In this document: positions 38,613-51,057 of the stretch, piece by piece
How the letters are laid out: each line of letters begins with the position of its first letter
How positions within the stretch are numbered: the first letter of the stretch is position 1
Assembly (NCBI GenBank): GCA_028023455.1
Contig: JAQFVV010006216.1
Location: 4,172,877 to 4,236,876 of the forward strand
Direction of reading: 5' to 3'
Length of the DNA stretch: 64,000 nucleotides
Source: Epiperipatus broadwayi
Taxonomy: Eukaryota; Onychophora; Udeonychophora; Euonychophora; Peripatidae
Program-made: the position numbers and the translations under genes
Notes under the pieces: model-generated
The model's database searches: none
Seen by the model: only the letters and a program-made list of their open reading frames with translations
What the model was told of the DNA's origin: nothing

Positions 38613-39119
38613 TATCTTTTCACACACAATTTTTTATCTTATACAGATTTATGATGAAAAATTTGTAGATGTTTCACATTTTAATAAAATTTACATTTAA
38701 ACTTATTTTCTTACAATGTTTTAAATATCATAACTCTGTAATACTTTTTATTTGTTATATGTTTCTAATATCTTTTATTTACTTTTTTTTTTCAAATAAG
38801 TGATTTTAAAAAGAAAAAGACATATTTTGTTATACACCCCCTTCCCCTTCTTTTTTGACTTCCAATCATTATTACCTTTCTTTTATATTTTTCCCTTTTT
38901 TAAAAAATAAATGTCTTTAAAGCTTTTTAACTAATTTTTGACTAATTGTTAACCCTTTAATGAGTTTTATATATATTTTTTTTCTTTTATTTTTGAAAAA
39001 TATCAATGACCTAATTCTTCTACTTTGTTTGTTTCACTTTTACCTTTTAACTACTATTTTTTTTTTTTTATTATTAATAAATATATACATGTGTGACCAT
39101 ATGTAATTGGCACATTACA

Positions 39120-40300
39120 CCACTCCCTGTTTTTGAGAATTAAAATTGAGGGAAATCTTCTTCTGAAGTGAAGGCCATTTTAATTCTTAATCTTTAGATT
39201 TCTACCATTGTAGTTACAGAAAGATATTACTAGCAGTAATCCCCATGGAACAAATGTATTTTACATATTTTTTCTTTTTAAATAGTGGTGAGATAGACAC
39301 AGAGACAACTAGACAAAAGCTATTTATATTCAATCTGATAATCTCTTTGCAAGTCTAGATTACAGTGTGAGTTGACTTTAATACTAACCAACATTAATAT
39401 AGGGTTCGAACTCTGTGAATGGCAGAACATTTCTACTGCCTGTTCAACTTAATAAAAAAAACATAAAATTCTTAATACTTTATATTTTTATTCTCAACTG
39501 GGAATTTTTGTCCAGCAAAGATGAGCCCAGGATTCTTACTAATGCTACATTATTAAAAGAGAAAGCTTAACACACATACTCACATGCAGATTTACATCCT
39601 ATGAAGAGATGGCTTAATTAAACTCAAAATTCGATCCATATACAATGCCATATACACACACATATGCCTCGATCCATAACCTCATCTATCCACACTTGAC
39701 ACTTATCATTTAATAATTACTATTATTCATTTGTTTTATTTTATTATGTATTACTTATATATTTAATAAGCTTGAATGATGATTATTCCATCCTCTTTCT
39801 GTTTTTATTTATTTATTATTTCTAGCTACATTTGCAGACTTACAGATCATTACATTTAAATGTAATTATTTTGGCTATCACAAAGGCAGTCTTATGAGAA
39901 GGGTTTTATTATACTAATGGTGGTGGTTTCTATTTTATTCAATGTCATGCACAGCTGTGTTTGACAGACTTACAAGCTAGGAATTCACCATAACAGATTA
40001 CAACATGATTTGTTTCACATCTTCATTTTGCTTCATGCATTACACATTTATTAATTTCTTACCATTTTCATTAGTTTCTCCCTCTTAAAATTTCTTTTAT
40101 TTACATTAACCTTTTATATAGTTTTTTCTATTCAAAATTTAAGGCTGTTATTATGTGGTCAATCCAACAGATCTGTTCGATTATATTTCCTTTTAAGTTA
40201 GTTTTTATCCAGAGGCTGTTTTTCCCTCTTCACTAATTTTAGTGAACGAGCAGTATACGTTCACCTTTCCTCCACCCCCTGTGTTATTACAAATGCATTA
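39120..40300 (-). other. Polypurine tract and 3' tail of element B
   Basis: It starts with the complement of AAAAACAGGGAGTGG next to the LTR and is collinear with 24617-26290 of element A, minus the fold-back insert. Non-coding. Confidence 0.7.
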
Positions 40301-40319
40301 TTCTCATACATTTGCTTAA

Positions 40320-40502
40320 TTACATATAGGCCATCATAAGTTGGTTAAAATTCTTATATATGTGTTTTTCAGGATCACTTACAGGCTGCACTCTCACCAT
40401 GACTTCATCTCCTATCCTAAAGGTGGTTTTAGATCCCCTTTTTCTCTGTTTTCTTAACTCCCCCATTCTTTTCAACAGGTTAAGCACTTGCTCAGGGTCC
40501 AT
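40320..40502 (-). pseudogene. Integrase C-terminal domain, element B
   Basis: Sixty residues are open, with KRMGELRKQRKRGSK and FRIGDEVMVRVQPVSDPEK, nearly the same as in element A. Just beyond them the GPY/F position reads GLY, a proline loss that would be expected to impair this motif. It is separated from the core by frame breaks. Confidence 0.78.
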
Positions 40503-40904
40503 TCTTTTATTTATTGATCTTGTTCCTACTGGTATCCTGGTCTCACATGGGCATGGAACATTTCTCTCATAATATAATCTTACAGGTTTGAATCTGGTGG
40601 ATTCATTTTTCGATCAGTTTATCATGTTTACTATTTGTGAGATTTCTTTCAGCCCCTTGCGATGGTCATCATGTATATAAACATGAAATAAGTGCCCCAA
40701 CTCTCTCATGACTCATTCACATGGATTTAACTGATGGTTATGAATTGATGTCAGTATGTGTTTTATTCCATGTTTCTGGGTCCATTTCTTCGATTCTCCG
40801 GATATAAATGGCATTTATCCATGACTCCCATGGCTCTAAAATGCTGCTGCTCTAACACCTTAATGGTTTGCTTGCATTCATTTGGGTTTCTGGGTATGCC
40901 ACTA

Positions 40905-41441
40905 CTAGCTTCGAAATATGTCATAAGCAACTAAAAGGTGTTTCATTTTATTAAATGGAGGTAGCAGCCTGTAGAAGTCTATTGCTAGTAAGCTATTTGG
41001 TTGTTGCGCATATATATGTTGCATTTGTCCTACTCCAGGTGTATTGGGCGGTTTAGTTTTTGCACACATGGTACATGTGGTAATGATATTGATAATAGTG
41101 GCATACATTCCTGGCCAATGAAACCAATGATTGAGCCAACCTTCCACTTTACTTGCTCCATAATGGCCAAATATTTCATGTACATATTCGATTATTTGTT
41201 TCCTCATGGCAGCTTGAAAAATGATGTGTGTGTGCTTCTTTCTCTTGAACATCTGCTGTAAGAGACCCCCCTTTAAGCAGAAGTGATTCCTGTCCTTCCA
41301 TAATGGGTTCCCTTTAAATTCCATGATGGGCTGATGCTGTAGATAGTTTATTATTTGTTTGTAATCACTGTCCTTTCCTTGAGCCTCATTTAATGTGCAC
41401 AAGGTATATTCTATCATCTTTTGATTGCATATTTCAGCCAC
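40905..41441 (-). pseudogene. Integrase zinc finger and core start, element B
   Basis: 178 residues are open. They include the complete HHCC finger (HEIFGHYG ... CTMCAKTK), the linker SKVEGWLNHWFHWPG and the first catalytic aspartate in LAIDFYRLLPP. The frame ends before the second aspartate. It is better preserved than element A at the zinc finger. Confidence 0.82.
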
Positions 41442-41895
41442 ACTATGTATACTCCATCACAGTTTAAGTGTTGACCTGGGCTTAAAGTGTCTGTTACAAT
41501 ATTTTCTTTCCCATGGCAGTATACCACTTTATAATTACACTCCTGCAGGAACAAGCTCCACTTTATTAACCTGCTATTAGCCAAGAAGCTGTGATTGAGA
41601 AACTCGAGGCTCTTATGATCAGTCAGTACTATTATTTTAGAACCCACCAAATATTCTCAGAATTTATTAAATGTCCACACAACCACTAGGGCCTCTTTCT
41701 CTGTTACAGTATAATTAACTTCTGGTCCTTTCAATAGGTAGCTAATGAAACAAAGAACCCCATGCTGATCTCCTTCTCATATCTGGAACAGCATAGCTCC
41801 CAATCCAAACTCACTGCTATCTGTTTGTATAAAGAATGGCTTGCCAAAATCAGGATATGGCAATATGACCTTGTCCAAGAATCCCTCCTTCACTA
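41414..41895 (-). pseudogene. RNase H end and RT connection, element B
   Basis: The open piece 41650-41414 has IIVLTDHKSLEFLNHSF with the catalytic aspartate of RNase H, then SLFLQECNYKVVYCHGKENI and a decayed DALS end (DTLSPG). Further pieces to 41895 correspond to 27650-27860 of element A. The element is cut off here. Confidence 0.78.
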
Positions 41896-42069
41896 GAAAA
41901 TAATAGGGACAAGGTTAAAGGAAACATTTGTGTTCATTATAAATGTAGATTTTAAAAAAGAAAGAGTAGAAAATTTTTTTCTCATATTAAAGAAATACAC
42001 AGTTTTGCTAAGTATAAAGGTTTTCTAATTTACAAGGCAGAAAATAGAACAGAATGGAAAAAAGATAAA
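41896..42069. other. Short spacer between elements B and C
   Basis: 174 bases match nothing else that I could recognise in the window. They mark the truncation point of B and the integration side of C. Confidence 0.5.
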
Positions 42070-43832
42070 GTAACAGTTTTCGTTATCTTTAATTACTTCA
42101 TTTCTACTGTTACATCAAGCAAGACGAAAATACAAACCTAATTAGTTTTTAAGTTTATATTCCTGACCAAATACTGAAAAAATATGCACATATTATTCCG
42201 TTATATTTTCCGGTCCGATGCCCCTTGGATGCTGGACAAAAGTATTCATAAGGAATGCTTTATTAGACATCCAGCATTTGAAATATTTATAATTTTTTTC
42301 CGGAAATTATCATGGTAACAGAAGAATATGAGTATACAGCCCCCATCCTCCTTCTTTGTTTATTCCACCTTTCTTCTCTTTAGAATAAAAAGAGAATTTT
42401 ATTTATTTGTACTCTTATTTTGTTTAAATCTAAAGTTAACCACATAAGATTTAGTGACCTAGATTTAATTTGCTATTGTTATTCATTTGCTTGGTGAAAA
42501 AAGAATTAAGCAAGACAACTATTTTTTAGCAGTAATAATGTTTAATTAAGAAAGAAAAATTATCAAGTTAAATGACATAATAAATTAAAATATCTAAAAT
42601 AATAAACAAATCTATAAGTATGGAAATAATATAATTATATTACAGAATAGCTAATATAGTAAAAGTCCAATGTATAATTGCTACTTTATCTAACAAAAAT
42701 ATACTTCTTTAGTAATAGTTCTTTCTTTTCCTTTTCTTTTTAAATATTGTGCAATTTTAACTAGTCTATTTTTTTGATATGAAATAAATCAATACAGGAA
42801 TGTTTGATAGAAAAATGTTTACCTAGCTTATTAGACACCCAGCACTTTATAGACCATCCTGTGGGAAAGCACCCACTTCTTTTGCAGAGATGGTTGATTC
42901 TTCACTCGATGCTTTGGCTGGCTGGGTTATTCTTGGTGTGGTCCATTGCAGTGGGGTTAGTCTTCTTTCTGGATTTATGTTTCTTAGCAGCATTCATTCC
43001 TTTCTTCAGGAAAAGCATGGTTAAAAATGGCACTCTATTTTAGCAGGCAAGACAGCAGATGTCCTTTCATGTGTGAGTTTGAATTCAGATAGGTAATGAC
43101 CATGCAAACGCCTGTTTAGAGCCACTAGCCATGCATTTTAACAGACATAGCCCACTAATATTGCTCAGAGAGGCTCATTTCTACATTTTAGTTCTTTAGA
43201 CAAATCTAATAACAGGAAAATCCAAAAATCAACTGATTAATAATCTCGATCTGTCTTATTTATAGATTTGTCGGCTATTGTTTACTGGAATGCCAATAAT
43301 TAAAAAATATGTCCGTTCACACATTTATTTTTTATCTTATACAGATCTACTATGAAAAATTTGTAGATGTTTCACATTTAATAAAATTTACATTTAAACT
43401 TACTTTTTTTTACAACATTTTTAATATCATAATTTTCTAATACCTTTTTATTTGCCTATATGTTTTTAATAACTTTTATTTATCTTTTTTTTTCAAATAA
43501 GTGATTTTAAAAAGAAAAAGATATGTATTTTGTTATACACCCCCTTTCCCTTATTTCTTTCAATCTTCATTCATTATTAACTTTCTTTTATATTTTTTCT
43601 TTTTTTAAAAAAAATAAAATCTTTACAGCTTTTTAACTAATTTTCGACTAATTATTAACCCTTTCACTCGTTATATTTTCGTATATTTTCTCTTTCATTT
43701 TGAAAAATATCAATGACCTAATTCTTCTGCTTTCTTTGTTTGTTTCACTTTTACCCTTTAATCAACTTCTTTTATTATTATTATTAATAGTAAATATATA
43801 CATGTGTGACTGTATTTAATCGGCACATTACA
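42070..43832 (-). repeat. 3' LTR of element C
   Basis: It begins GTAACAGTTTT on the plus strand (the first T of TG is changed) and ends CACATTACA, followed by the purine tract complement CCGCTCCCTGTTTTT. 1,763 bp, with only a few ATT units. Confidence 0.82.
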
Positions 43833-44773
43833 CCGCTCCCTGTTTTTGAGAATTAAAATCGAGAGAAATCTTCTGAAGTGAAGACCATTTTAATTCTTAA
43901 TCTTTAGATTTCTACCATTGTAGTTAAAGAAATATATTACTAGCATTAATGTCTGTGGTACAAATGCATTTTATGCATTTTTCATTTTAAATGATGATGA
44001 TAGACACAGAGAGACAGCTAGGCAAAAGCTATCCATATTCAATCGATCAATTTTGCACTGATTAAACCATTTTAATCTCTTCATAAATCAAAACTACAGC
44101 ATGAGTAGACATTAATACACACCAACATTAATACATGGTTTAAAGTCTTTGAACATCAGAACATTTCTATTGTCCAGTTCAACTTAATAAAAAACACGCA
44201 ATTCTTAATTCTTTATATTTTTATTCTCAATGTAATTCTTAATATGGAGTTCCTAATAAACTGGGAATTTTCATCCAGCAAAGATAATGAACCTAGGATT
44301 CTTACTGATGCTACATTATTAAAAAAGAAGGTTTAACACACATACCCACCTGCAGATTTACATCCTACAAAGATATGGATTAATCAACACAGAATGCAAT
44401 CCAATACAATACTATATACACACACATATGCATCGATCCATAACCTCATCTATGCACCCTCTACAGTTTCTATTTAATCATTACTATTATTTGTTTATTT
44501 TATTTATTATGTGTGAATTGACCATTTAGTAAACTTTTTTTTTCCTGCCTTGTTTTTTTTTTTAAATACATTTTATAAATCATTCTCTGTTCTCGAAATC
44601 CAGGGCTGGTAATATTCAGTCAAGTCAACAGATCCATCGTGTTAGATTTCTTTTAAACTAGTTTTTATCTGGAGGCTCTTCATTATTCTTTCTACCCAAT
44701 ATGTAGCCACTTGAGCTGGGGAATTGAGCATCACCCTGATGCTCACTAAAGTCTGTGTGCTCATACGGATAAT

Positions 44774-45184
44774 TTAGATCTGAATCTCTTTCCATCTGGT
44801 GAACCCTTCAGCTCTTTCCAAACTACCAGAAAATCTCTCCTTATTTCCTCCCCAGTAACTCTGATGAGGGTTAGATTGAATCACATTAACAATCGGATCT
44901 TTAGCAGGGGTTTTAAATCCCTGATTTTCAGCCTTGTAATTCGGTCTAGTGCTGTCAAATGCATTAAATAATTTGGCGACTTGTTCGACTGTTTTTCTTT
45001 CAGTGCCTATAAGCATTTGCTCCACATTATTATTTTCACTACTTGCTTTCATGCATTCACTTGTGCTTTTTTGTCCTTTACTGTTAGCTTTGGTCATCTC
45101 TATTATATTTTCTACCTTATTCTCCCTCTCATCTACTTTTGACTCTATTTTCTCTATTGCTATTGCAAACTGATTGACATCCAA
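44774..45184 (-). pseudogene. gag middle segment, element C
   Basis: 136 open residues: a helical, charged start (AIEKIESKVDERENKVENI) and a polar segment ending NKERFSGSLERAEGFTRWKE. The corresponding part of element A (about 29750-29960) is more damaged. This is the stretch between the coiled coil and capsid; its function beyond being part of Gag is not known. The pol deletion lies just downstream. Confidence 0.65.
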
Positions 45185-45364
45185 TCATAGATTTTCTATA
45201 ACTTTCTCATTTTCATCTTTAATCACTTCAATTTTCTCCCTTTGCTCTAATTTAAATTGCAATACTTCATGGCACATTGTTTCCAGTTTAACTTCTACAT
45301 TGGCTACCTTTTTATTTACTTCCATTCTGACCTCCTGGGCTACATTATCCCACTCCCCTATAAT

Positions 45365-45613
45365 TCATTGCTCAAATTTCTCAAGTATCTCAGCCTGGCT
45401 ATCCAACCTTTTATTTGCGATCAAAATTTGACATGAGGTTTGTTTAAAATTTTCATTTACTTCTTCAATTTTTTGATTGAAGCTTCTAATTAGTTGTTCA
45501 TGTAACTCTTCCATCATTTTCTTATCTGATTCCTCCCTTTGCTTCTCTCTTTCTTTAAATTCTTTGGCAAATTGTTGCTGATTTTTCATTATTTCCTTAA
45601 ATATAACCATCAC
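45365..45613 (-). pseudogene. gag coiled-coil segment, element C
   Basis: 82 open residues, very similar to 30397-30074 in element A (KKMMEELHEQLIRSFNQKI, then KRLDSQAEILEKFEQ). Heptad-like spacing of hydrophobic residues suggests a coiled coil. A short gap with shifts joins it to the next gag segment. Confidence 0.7.
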
Positions 45614-46134
45614 ATCACTGCCTTCTATACTACCCTTCTCTTCATGTTCATTATCTTCACTCTCCTTTTTATTATTAATCCTTTTGGATTGCTCAGTTTA
45701 TTCTTCATTAATAACCATTTCCTCTCTATTACTTTGGGCATCAATTTTTGTCTTTGGTCTCCTGTGCATTAAATTTATTTTATGAAACGAATATTATCTA
45801 GTACTTTGTTTGCTATGACTATTTACTGATATTATCTTCAAATTTATAATGCTATTTTATTCTCTTTTAATTTATAATTAGTGTATTCAGTACATTTTCT
45901 CATCTCTTCTATCCTACTCATTAAAACTCACTCATCTGGGCCTGCCTTAGAGATCCCCACAATTAAAAAAAAAGAATTTTTTTGTACTACGGCCTAGTTA
46001 CCAAAATCATACACTGCCTCTTTTTTTCTTTCATTGAATTTTGTTGTTTCATGCTTTTGTCTCTCACCAAGCTACTTATTTTATTTTTAATTTATATACA
46101 AATCTATTTTTAACTGTTCTGCATACTCATATTT

Positions 46135-46138
46135 GACT
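46135..46138. other. Inverted junction C/D with GACT microhomology
   Basis: To the left the sequence follows the leader of the minus-strand family (in A, TTCGACTGG); to the right it follows the complement of the 3' tail (in A, TAGACTTGTGAAGAG). The shared GACT lies at the switch. Confidence 0.65.
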
Positions 46139-46394
46139 TACGAAGAGATTAAAATGGTTTGATCAGTGCAAAATCAATCGGATTGAATATGGATAGTTTT
46201 TGCCTAGTTGTCTTTCTGTGTCTATCTCCCATCATTTAAAAAGAAAAAATATATAAAATGCATTTGTACTGCAGACATTACTGATAATCGTATCTTTCTT
46301 TAACTACAATGGTAGAAATCTAATGATTAAAAATGAAAATGGCCTTCACTTCAGAAGATTTCACTCGATTTTAATTCTCAAAAACATGGAGCGG

Positions 46395-49300
46395 TGTAAT
46401 ATGCTGATTACATATGGTCACACATATATATATATATTTATTATTAATAATAATAATAAAATAAAATTAGTTAAAGGGTAAAAGTGAAACAAACAAAGAA
46501 ATTAAAAGAATTAGGTCATCGATATTTTTTTTCAAAAAAAAAATAAAGGGATTAAATATATATATATAACTTGTGAAAGGGTTAATAATTAGTTGGAAAT
46601 TAGTTAAAAGACTATAAGGACTTTTATTTTTTTTAAAAAAAATATATAAAAGAAAGGTAATAATGAATAAAGATTGAAAGTCAAAAAAGAAGGGTAAGAG
46701 GGTGTCTAACAAAATATGCCTCTTTTTCTCTTCAAAATCACTTATTTGAAAAAAAAGGGTAAATAAAAGTTATTAGAAACATATAGATTATCTAGAATTT
46801 ACTAAACATCACTTTCAAGTGAAACTTAAACATATGTAAATAAGCATTTATTTTTATAGCACTCTGCTTTATAAATTGTAATACATTAAAGATCAGCCTT
46901 TTCAAGCTATTGTGCATGCGCTTTTTATGAGTGTTAATAATAAATGAATACTTTCACTCCCAACATGAGATATAGTATTTAAGAAAGAATAAAATGAATC
47001 CACTTATTCTTTCCAACTCAAATCCTTATATATGGGCAAATCTTAAGTACTGGAAGTGAAAGTGTGAGGATAGACCACTCATTTTAAATTACTGACTACG
47101 ATGTCTGAATGAATGACGTCGATGAAATTATCTAGAATTTACTAAACATCACTCTCAAGTGAAACTTAAACATATGTAAATAAGCATTTATTTTTATAGC
47201 ACTCTGCTTTTTAAATTGTAATACATTAAAGATCAGCCTTTCAAGCTATTGTGCATGCGCTTTTTATGAGTGTTAATAATAAATGAATACTTTCACTCCC
47301 AACATGAGATATAGTATTTAAGAAAGAATAAAATGAATACACTTATTCTTTCCAACCCAAATGCTTATGTATGGGCAAATCTTAAGTACTGGAAGTGAAA
47401 GCATTTCACTTGAGAGTGACATTTAGTAAATTCTAGATAATTTTGTCGATGTCATTCATTCAGACATCGTAATCAGTAATTTAAAGTGAGTGGTCTATCC
47501 TCACACTTTCACTTCCAGTACTTAAGATTTGCCCATATATAAGCATTTGGTTTGGAAAGAATAAGTGGATTCATTTTATTCTTTCTTAAATACTATATCT
47601 CGTGTTGGGAGAGGAAGTATTCATTTATTATGAATACTCGTAAAAACCGCATGCACAATAGCTTGAAAAGGCTGATCTTTAATGTATTACAATTTATAAA
47701 GCAGAGCACTATAAAAATAAATGCTTATTTATATATGTTTAAGTTTCACTTGAAAGTGATGTTTAGTAAATTCTAGATAATTTCGTCGACATCATTCATT
47801 CAGATATCGTAATCAGTAATTAAAAGTGAGGGGTCTATCCTCATGCTTTCACTTCCAGCACTTAAGATTTGCCCATATATAAGCATTTGGGTTGGAAAGA
47901 ATAAGTGGATTCATTTTATTCTTTCTTAAATACTATATCTCATGTTGGGAGTGAAAGTATTCATTTATTATTAACACTCGTAAAAAGCGCAAGCACAATA
48001 GCTTGAAAAGGCTGATCTTTAAAGTATTAGAAACATATAGGGAAATAAAAAGATATTAGAAAGTTATGATATTAAAAACGTAAAAAAAAAGTAAATTTAA
48101 ATGTAAATTTTGTTAAAATGTGAAACTTGTACAAATTTTTCATCAGATCTGTATAAGATAAAAAATAATTGTGTGAAAAAACATATTTTTTTAATTAGTG
48201 GGATTCCAGTAAACAATATCCAGAAAATCTATGAATAAAGCAGATCGATATTATTAATCAGTTGATTTTTGGAATTTTCTGTTATCAGATTTGTCAAAAA
48301 AACTAAAAAGTAGAGACGAGCATTTCTGAGCAATATTAGTGGGCATATGTTTCTTAATATGCATGGCAAGTGGCCCTAAATGGGTGTTTTCTCAGTCTTT
48401 ACCCACCTGATTTCCAACTCACCCATGAAAGAACATCTACCTTGCCTGCTAAAATATATTGCTGTTCTTAACCATGCTATGCCTGAAGAAAGGAATGAAT
48501 GCTGCTAAACAGAAAAGCAAGAAAGGAGACTAAACCAACTGCAATGGACCTCACCAAGAATAATCCAGCCAGATGGAATGTCTAGCAAAGAGTCAATCAT
48601 CTCTGCAAAAGAAGTGGGTGCTCCACACAGAATGGTCTATAGAGTGCTGGATGTCTAATAACCTAGATAAACATTTTTCTATTAAACATGCATGTATTGA
48701 TTTATTTCATATCAAAAAAAAAAGACTAGTTTAAAATTGTGCAATATTTAAAAAGAAAAGGAAAAGAAAGAACTATTACTAGAGAAGTATATTTTTGTTA
48801 GATAAAGTAACAATTATACGTTGGACTTTGGCCAATTAGCTATTCTGTAATATAATTATACTATTTCAATGCTTATAGATTTGTTTATTATTTTAGATAT
48901 TTTAATTTATTATGCCATTTAACTTGATAATTTTTTCTTTCTTAATTAAACATTATTACTGCTAAAATTAGTTGTCTTGCTTTTTTTTTTTTTTACCAAG
49001 CAAACGAATAACAGTAGCAAATTAAATATAGATCATTAAAACTTCTGATGTTAACTTTAGATTTAAATAAAATAAGGAGACAAATAAATAAAATTCCCTT
49101 TTTATTCTAAAGAAAAGTGGAATAAATAATGAAGTAGGAGGGGGGCTATATACTTATTTTCTTTTGTTACTGTGATAATTTCTGAGAAAAATTTATAAAT
49201 ATTTCAAGCGCTGGATGTCTAATAAAGCATTCCCTATGAATACTTTTGTCCAACAGCCAAGGGGCATCTGACCGGGAAATATAACGTTGGAATAATGTGC

Positions 49301-49417
49301 ATATTTTTTCAGTGTTCGGTCAGGAATATAGACTTAAAAGCTAATTAGGTTTGTATTTGCTTCTTGCTTGACATAACAGTAAAAATTAAATAATTAAAGA
49401 TAATGAAAACTGTTATA
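46395..49417 (+). repeat. LTR of element D, interrupted
   Basis: This is the reverse complement of the other LTRs of this family. The interruption is 46787-48040, including one copy of the target duplication. Without it the LTR is about 1.77 kb. Confidence 0.8.
46787..48024. mobile_element. Fold-back array insert with 16-bp target duplication
   Basis: The insert is bracketed by TATTAGAAACATATAG (46771-46786 and 48025-48040). Inside are two direct units (from 46787 and from 47130, each starting ATTATCTAGAATTTACTAAA), followed from about 47403 by inverted copies (unit boundaries ...TTCTAGATAAT near 47442 and 47781). A unit is about 343 bp and carries TATATGGGCAAATCTTAAGT and GGAAGTGAAAG, shared with the fold-back at 2288-2961. 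No reading frame is conserved. The precise duplication shows that it moved as a block. Confidence 0.88.
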
Positions 49418-50600
49418 ATATATATAAAATAAAAATACATAATAGATTAAAACTTTCTTCAAATCATCTTGGAATAATGTTCATGAATTTGGAAAATGTC
49501 TTTTATAGATACAGTCCATCACTATTTGGATCATCCTTCTTTGGCAAGTCATGCAGCACTCACAGGAATTCCTCAGTGACATGCTTGAAATAATGTTATT
49601 TCCATCTTCTGCAGTTGCTTTTTTTTTTAATCCATCTAGACATTCAAGACAGGATCTTTGACATTTCATCAGGCATTATACAGGTGAATATTAAATTCAT
49701 GCTTCATATGGTCAGGGATAATAGCACTTCGGTGCTATGGCTATGTTAAATTAGTCAGAATACATTGCTTTGCAGTTCATAAAAGATTTAGATTTCCTTA
49801 ATTTGCTATTTGACATTTAATGGCTTTTATAAGAAAAGAATTATTTTATTATATATATGTGTATATGCTGGTGATGTTCTATTTCTTTATTTTATCCATA
49901 TTCAAGTAATATCAAGTTTTTTTATTTTAAATGTCTATTTAAAATCAGTTGTTATTTTTATCTAACTGCATGAATCTATCAAAACTTTTCTGTTTAAATA
50001 TTGGCTATAGTTTTTTTATAATTTTACACTATGAAGATTAAACGAATAATTTGGAATGTTTGAATAAGTCATGTTGGTGTTACACAGCTATTATATCCTT
50101 TTGAAAATAATAAAAGATGATGGTAATGAACTGGGTTTGCTTTTGTACTGAGCTTAGTTTGTTGTTTAGTATACTTGCATTTCTATTTCTTTTTCCATTG
50201 CTGTATGTGTCTATTGTTGCACGTATTATATTGATTGTAAGTAAAAATAAAATTACATAGTAGAATTCTGCTTTTACCTTCTGCATTTGGCTACCTAGTG
50301 ACTGGCTTGACATTAGGTCATCACTTTTTTTTACCGAATTTAAGTCTTGTATCGCGACATAAAATACATTGACATTTATTTCATTATTGGTATACATATA
50401 GATTTGTATGATTTCTTTAACTAGGGTTTTTATCTTTTTATTAGATAAGGAAAATTAATCTATTGTGACATTTCTTTAATATGGTGCTTAATAAAATAAA
50501 TGTTTGTTGTGTATATATATGTGTTTGTATATTATTAGTCTATAAACCACCTATTAGCTCATCTTACATTCTAAATGAGTTGATTTGGTGGTGTCAGTAA
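49418..50600. other. Unassigned stretch between D and K2
   Basis: Apart from a cysteine-rich small frame (next entry), I see no recognisable gene or repeat. A 105-codon minus-strand frame at 50397-50080 has no family I know and an ordinary AT-rich composition. Confidence 0.4.
49481..49669 (-). other. Small cysteine-rich open frame of unknown nature
   Basis: 62 codons from ATG to stop. Cysteines cluster as CQRSCLECLDG at the start and NSCECCMTCQR later, eight in all, with a basic linker (GLKKK) between. This is denser in cysteine than expected by chance in such AT-rich DNA. It is not recognised; there is no signal peptide. It could be an exon or a relic of an old gene, or simply chance. Confidence 0.25.
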
Positions 50601-50639
50601 TAAAGGCTGGACTCAATCAGATTATAAGTTACCCTTGCA

Positions 50640-51057
50640 GCATGGATCAGGAAAGTCTAATTAAGAATTTAAAATCCTTTCCCATAATAAAGAAATCACC
50701 TCAAGTCCTAGGATGCTAATAAAAATCCCATAATACTAAGAGACATAAAAGTAAAGGTGGAGTTGGAGAAGAGTAAAAAAATACTATCACTGTACATAGT
50801 AAATGGGGAAATTAACCCATCATAGACCAATGATTTGTACCCCTAGGCTAAGGATACACATGATTAAGAAAATCAATATAAAATCACAAAGTAAAAATAT
50901 ATCCCCTGTGGATGCATTATCTAGATGGCCAAATAAAGCTGAATTCCATAGGACAGAAACCACTGTATATTATACTGATAATAACAATGGATTAATGCGG
51001 ACTGGCTACAGAATTCTTAAAAATTGGATAGGGAGCAAATGGTACACTAGATGGTGA
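50640..51057 (+). pseudogene. Protease end joined to RNase H end, K2
   Basis: About 50740-50810 reads VKVELEKSKKILSLYIVNGE, like the last strands of retropepsin in K02A2.6-type gypsy proteins. It continues almost directly into RPMICTPRLRIHMIKK and NISPVDALSRWPNK (ORF 50803-51057), the end of RNase H. The intervening reverse transcriptase, some 400 residues, is therefore deleted. The DALSR motif is a reliable marker for this family. Confidence 0.65.

Larger units (their letters stand above)
32705..39119 (-). repeat. 3' LTR of element B, interrupted
   Basis: The LTR lacks its first 13 bases on the plus strand (TGTAACAGTTTTG in A), begins GTTATATTTAATT, runs to 33911, resumes at 38613 and ends CACATTACA at 39119. 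Removing the 33912-38612 insert gives a continuous LTR of ordinary length, about 1.7 kb. Confidence 0.8.
32705..41895 (-). mobile_element. Ty3/gypsy element B, 3' half only
   Basis: This is the same family and strand as A. Present are the 3' LTR (32705-39119, split by the family T insert), purine tract, tail, integrase, RNase H, and the first part of the RT connection up to 41895. Sequence similarity stops abruptly at GAATCCCTCCTTCACT, followed by 174 unassigned bases. Gag, protease, RT palm and the 5' LTR are missing. Confidence 0.82.
42070..46136 (-). mobile_element. Ty3/gypsy element C, pol deleted, 5' LTR lost
   Basis: The 3' LTR (42070-43832), purine tract and tail are followed near 44690 by gag sequence, so protease, RT, RNase H and integrase have been removed by an internal deletion. 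Gag (45613-44774) and the leader (to 46136) follow, and then the sequence switches to the inverted element D, so the primer site and 5' LTR are missing. Confidence 0.8.
46137..49417 (+). mobile_element. Element D: inverted 3' tail and LTR of the A family
   Basis: On the plus strand are 258 bases of tail (GATTAAAATGGTTTGATCAG...), the purine tract (CTCAAAAACATGGAGCGG) and the LTR starting TGTAATATGC at 46395 and ending CTGTTATA at 49417 (CTGTTACA in A). No coding part is attached. The LTR is split by a 1.24-kb fold-back array. Confidence 0.8.

Noticed and set aside
45539-45772. Hydrophobic plus-strand frames resembling membrane segments
   Set aside because: They are antisense to the charged gag coiled coil of element C; complementing Glu/Lys-rich codons gives Phe/Leu-rich text.
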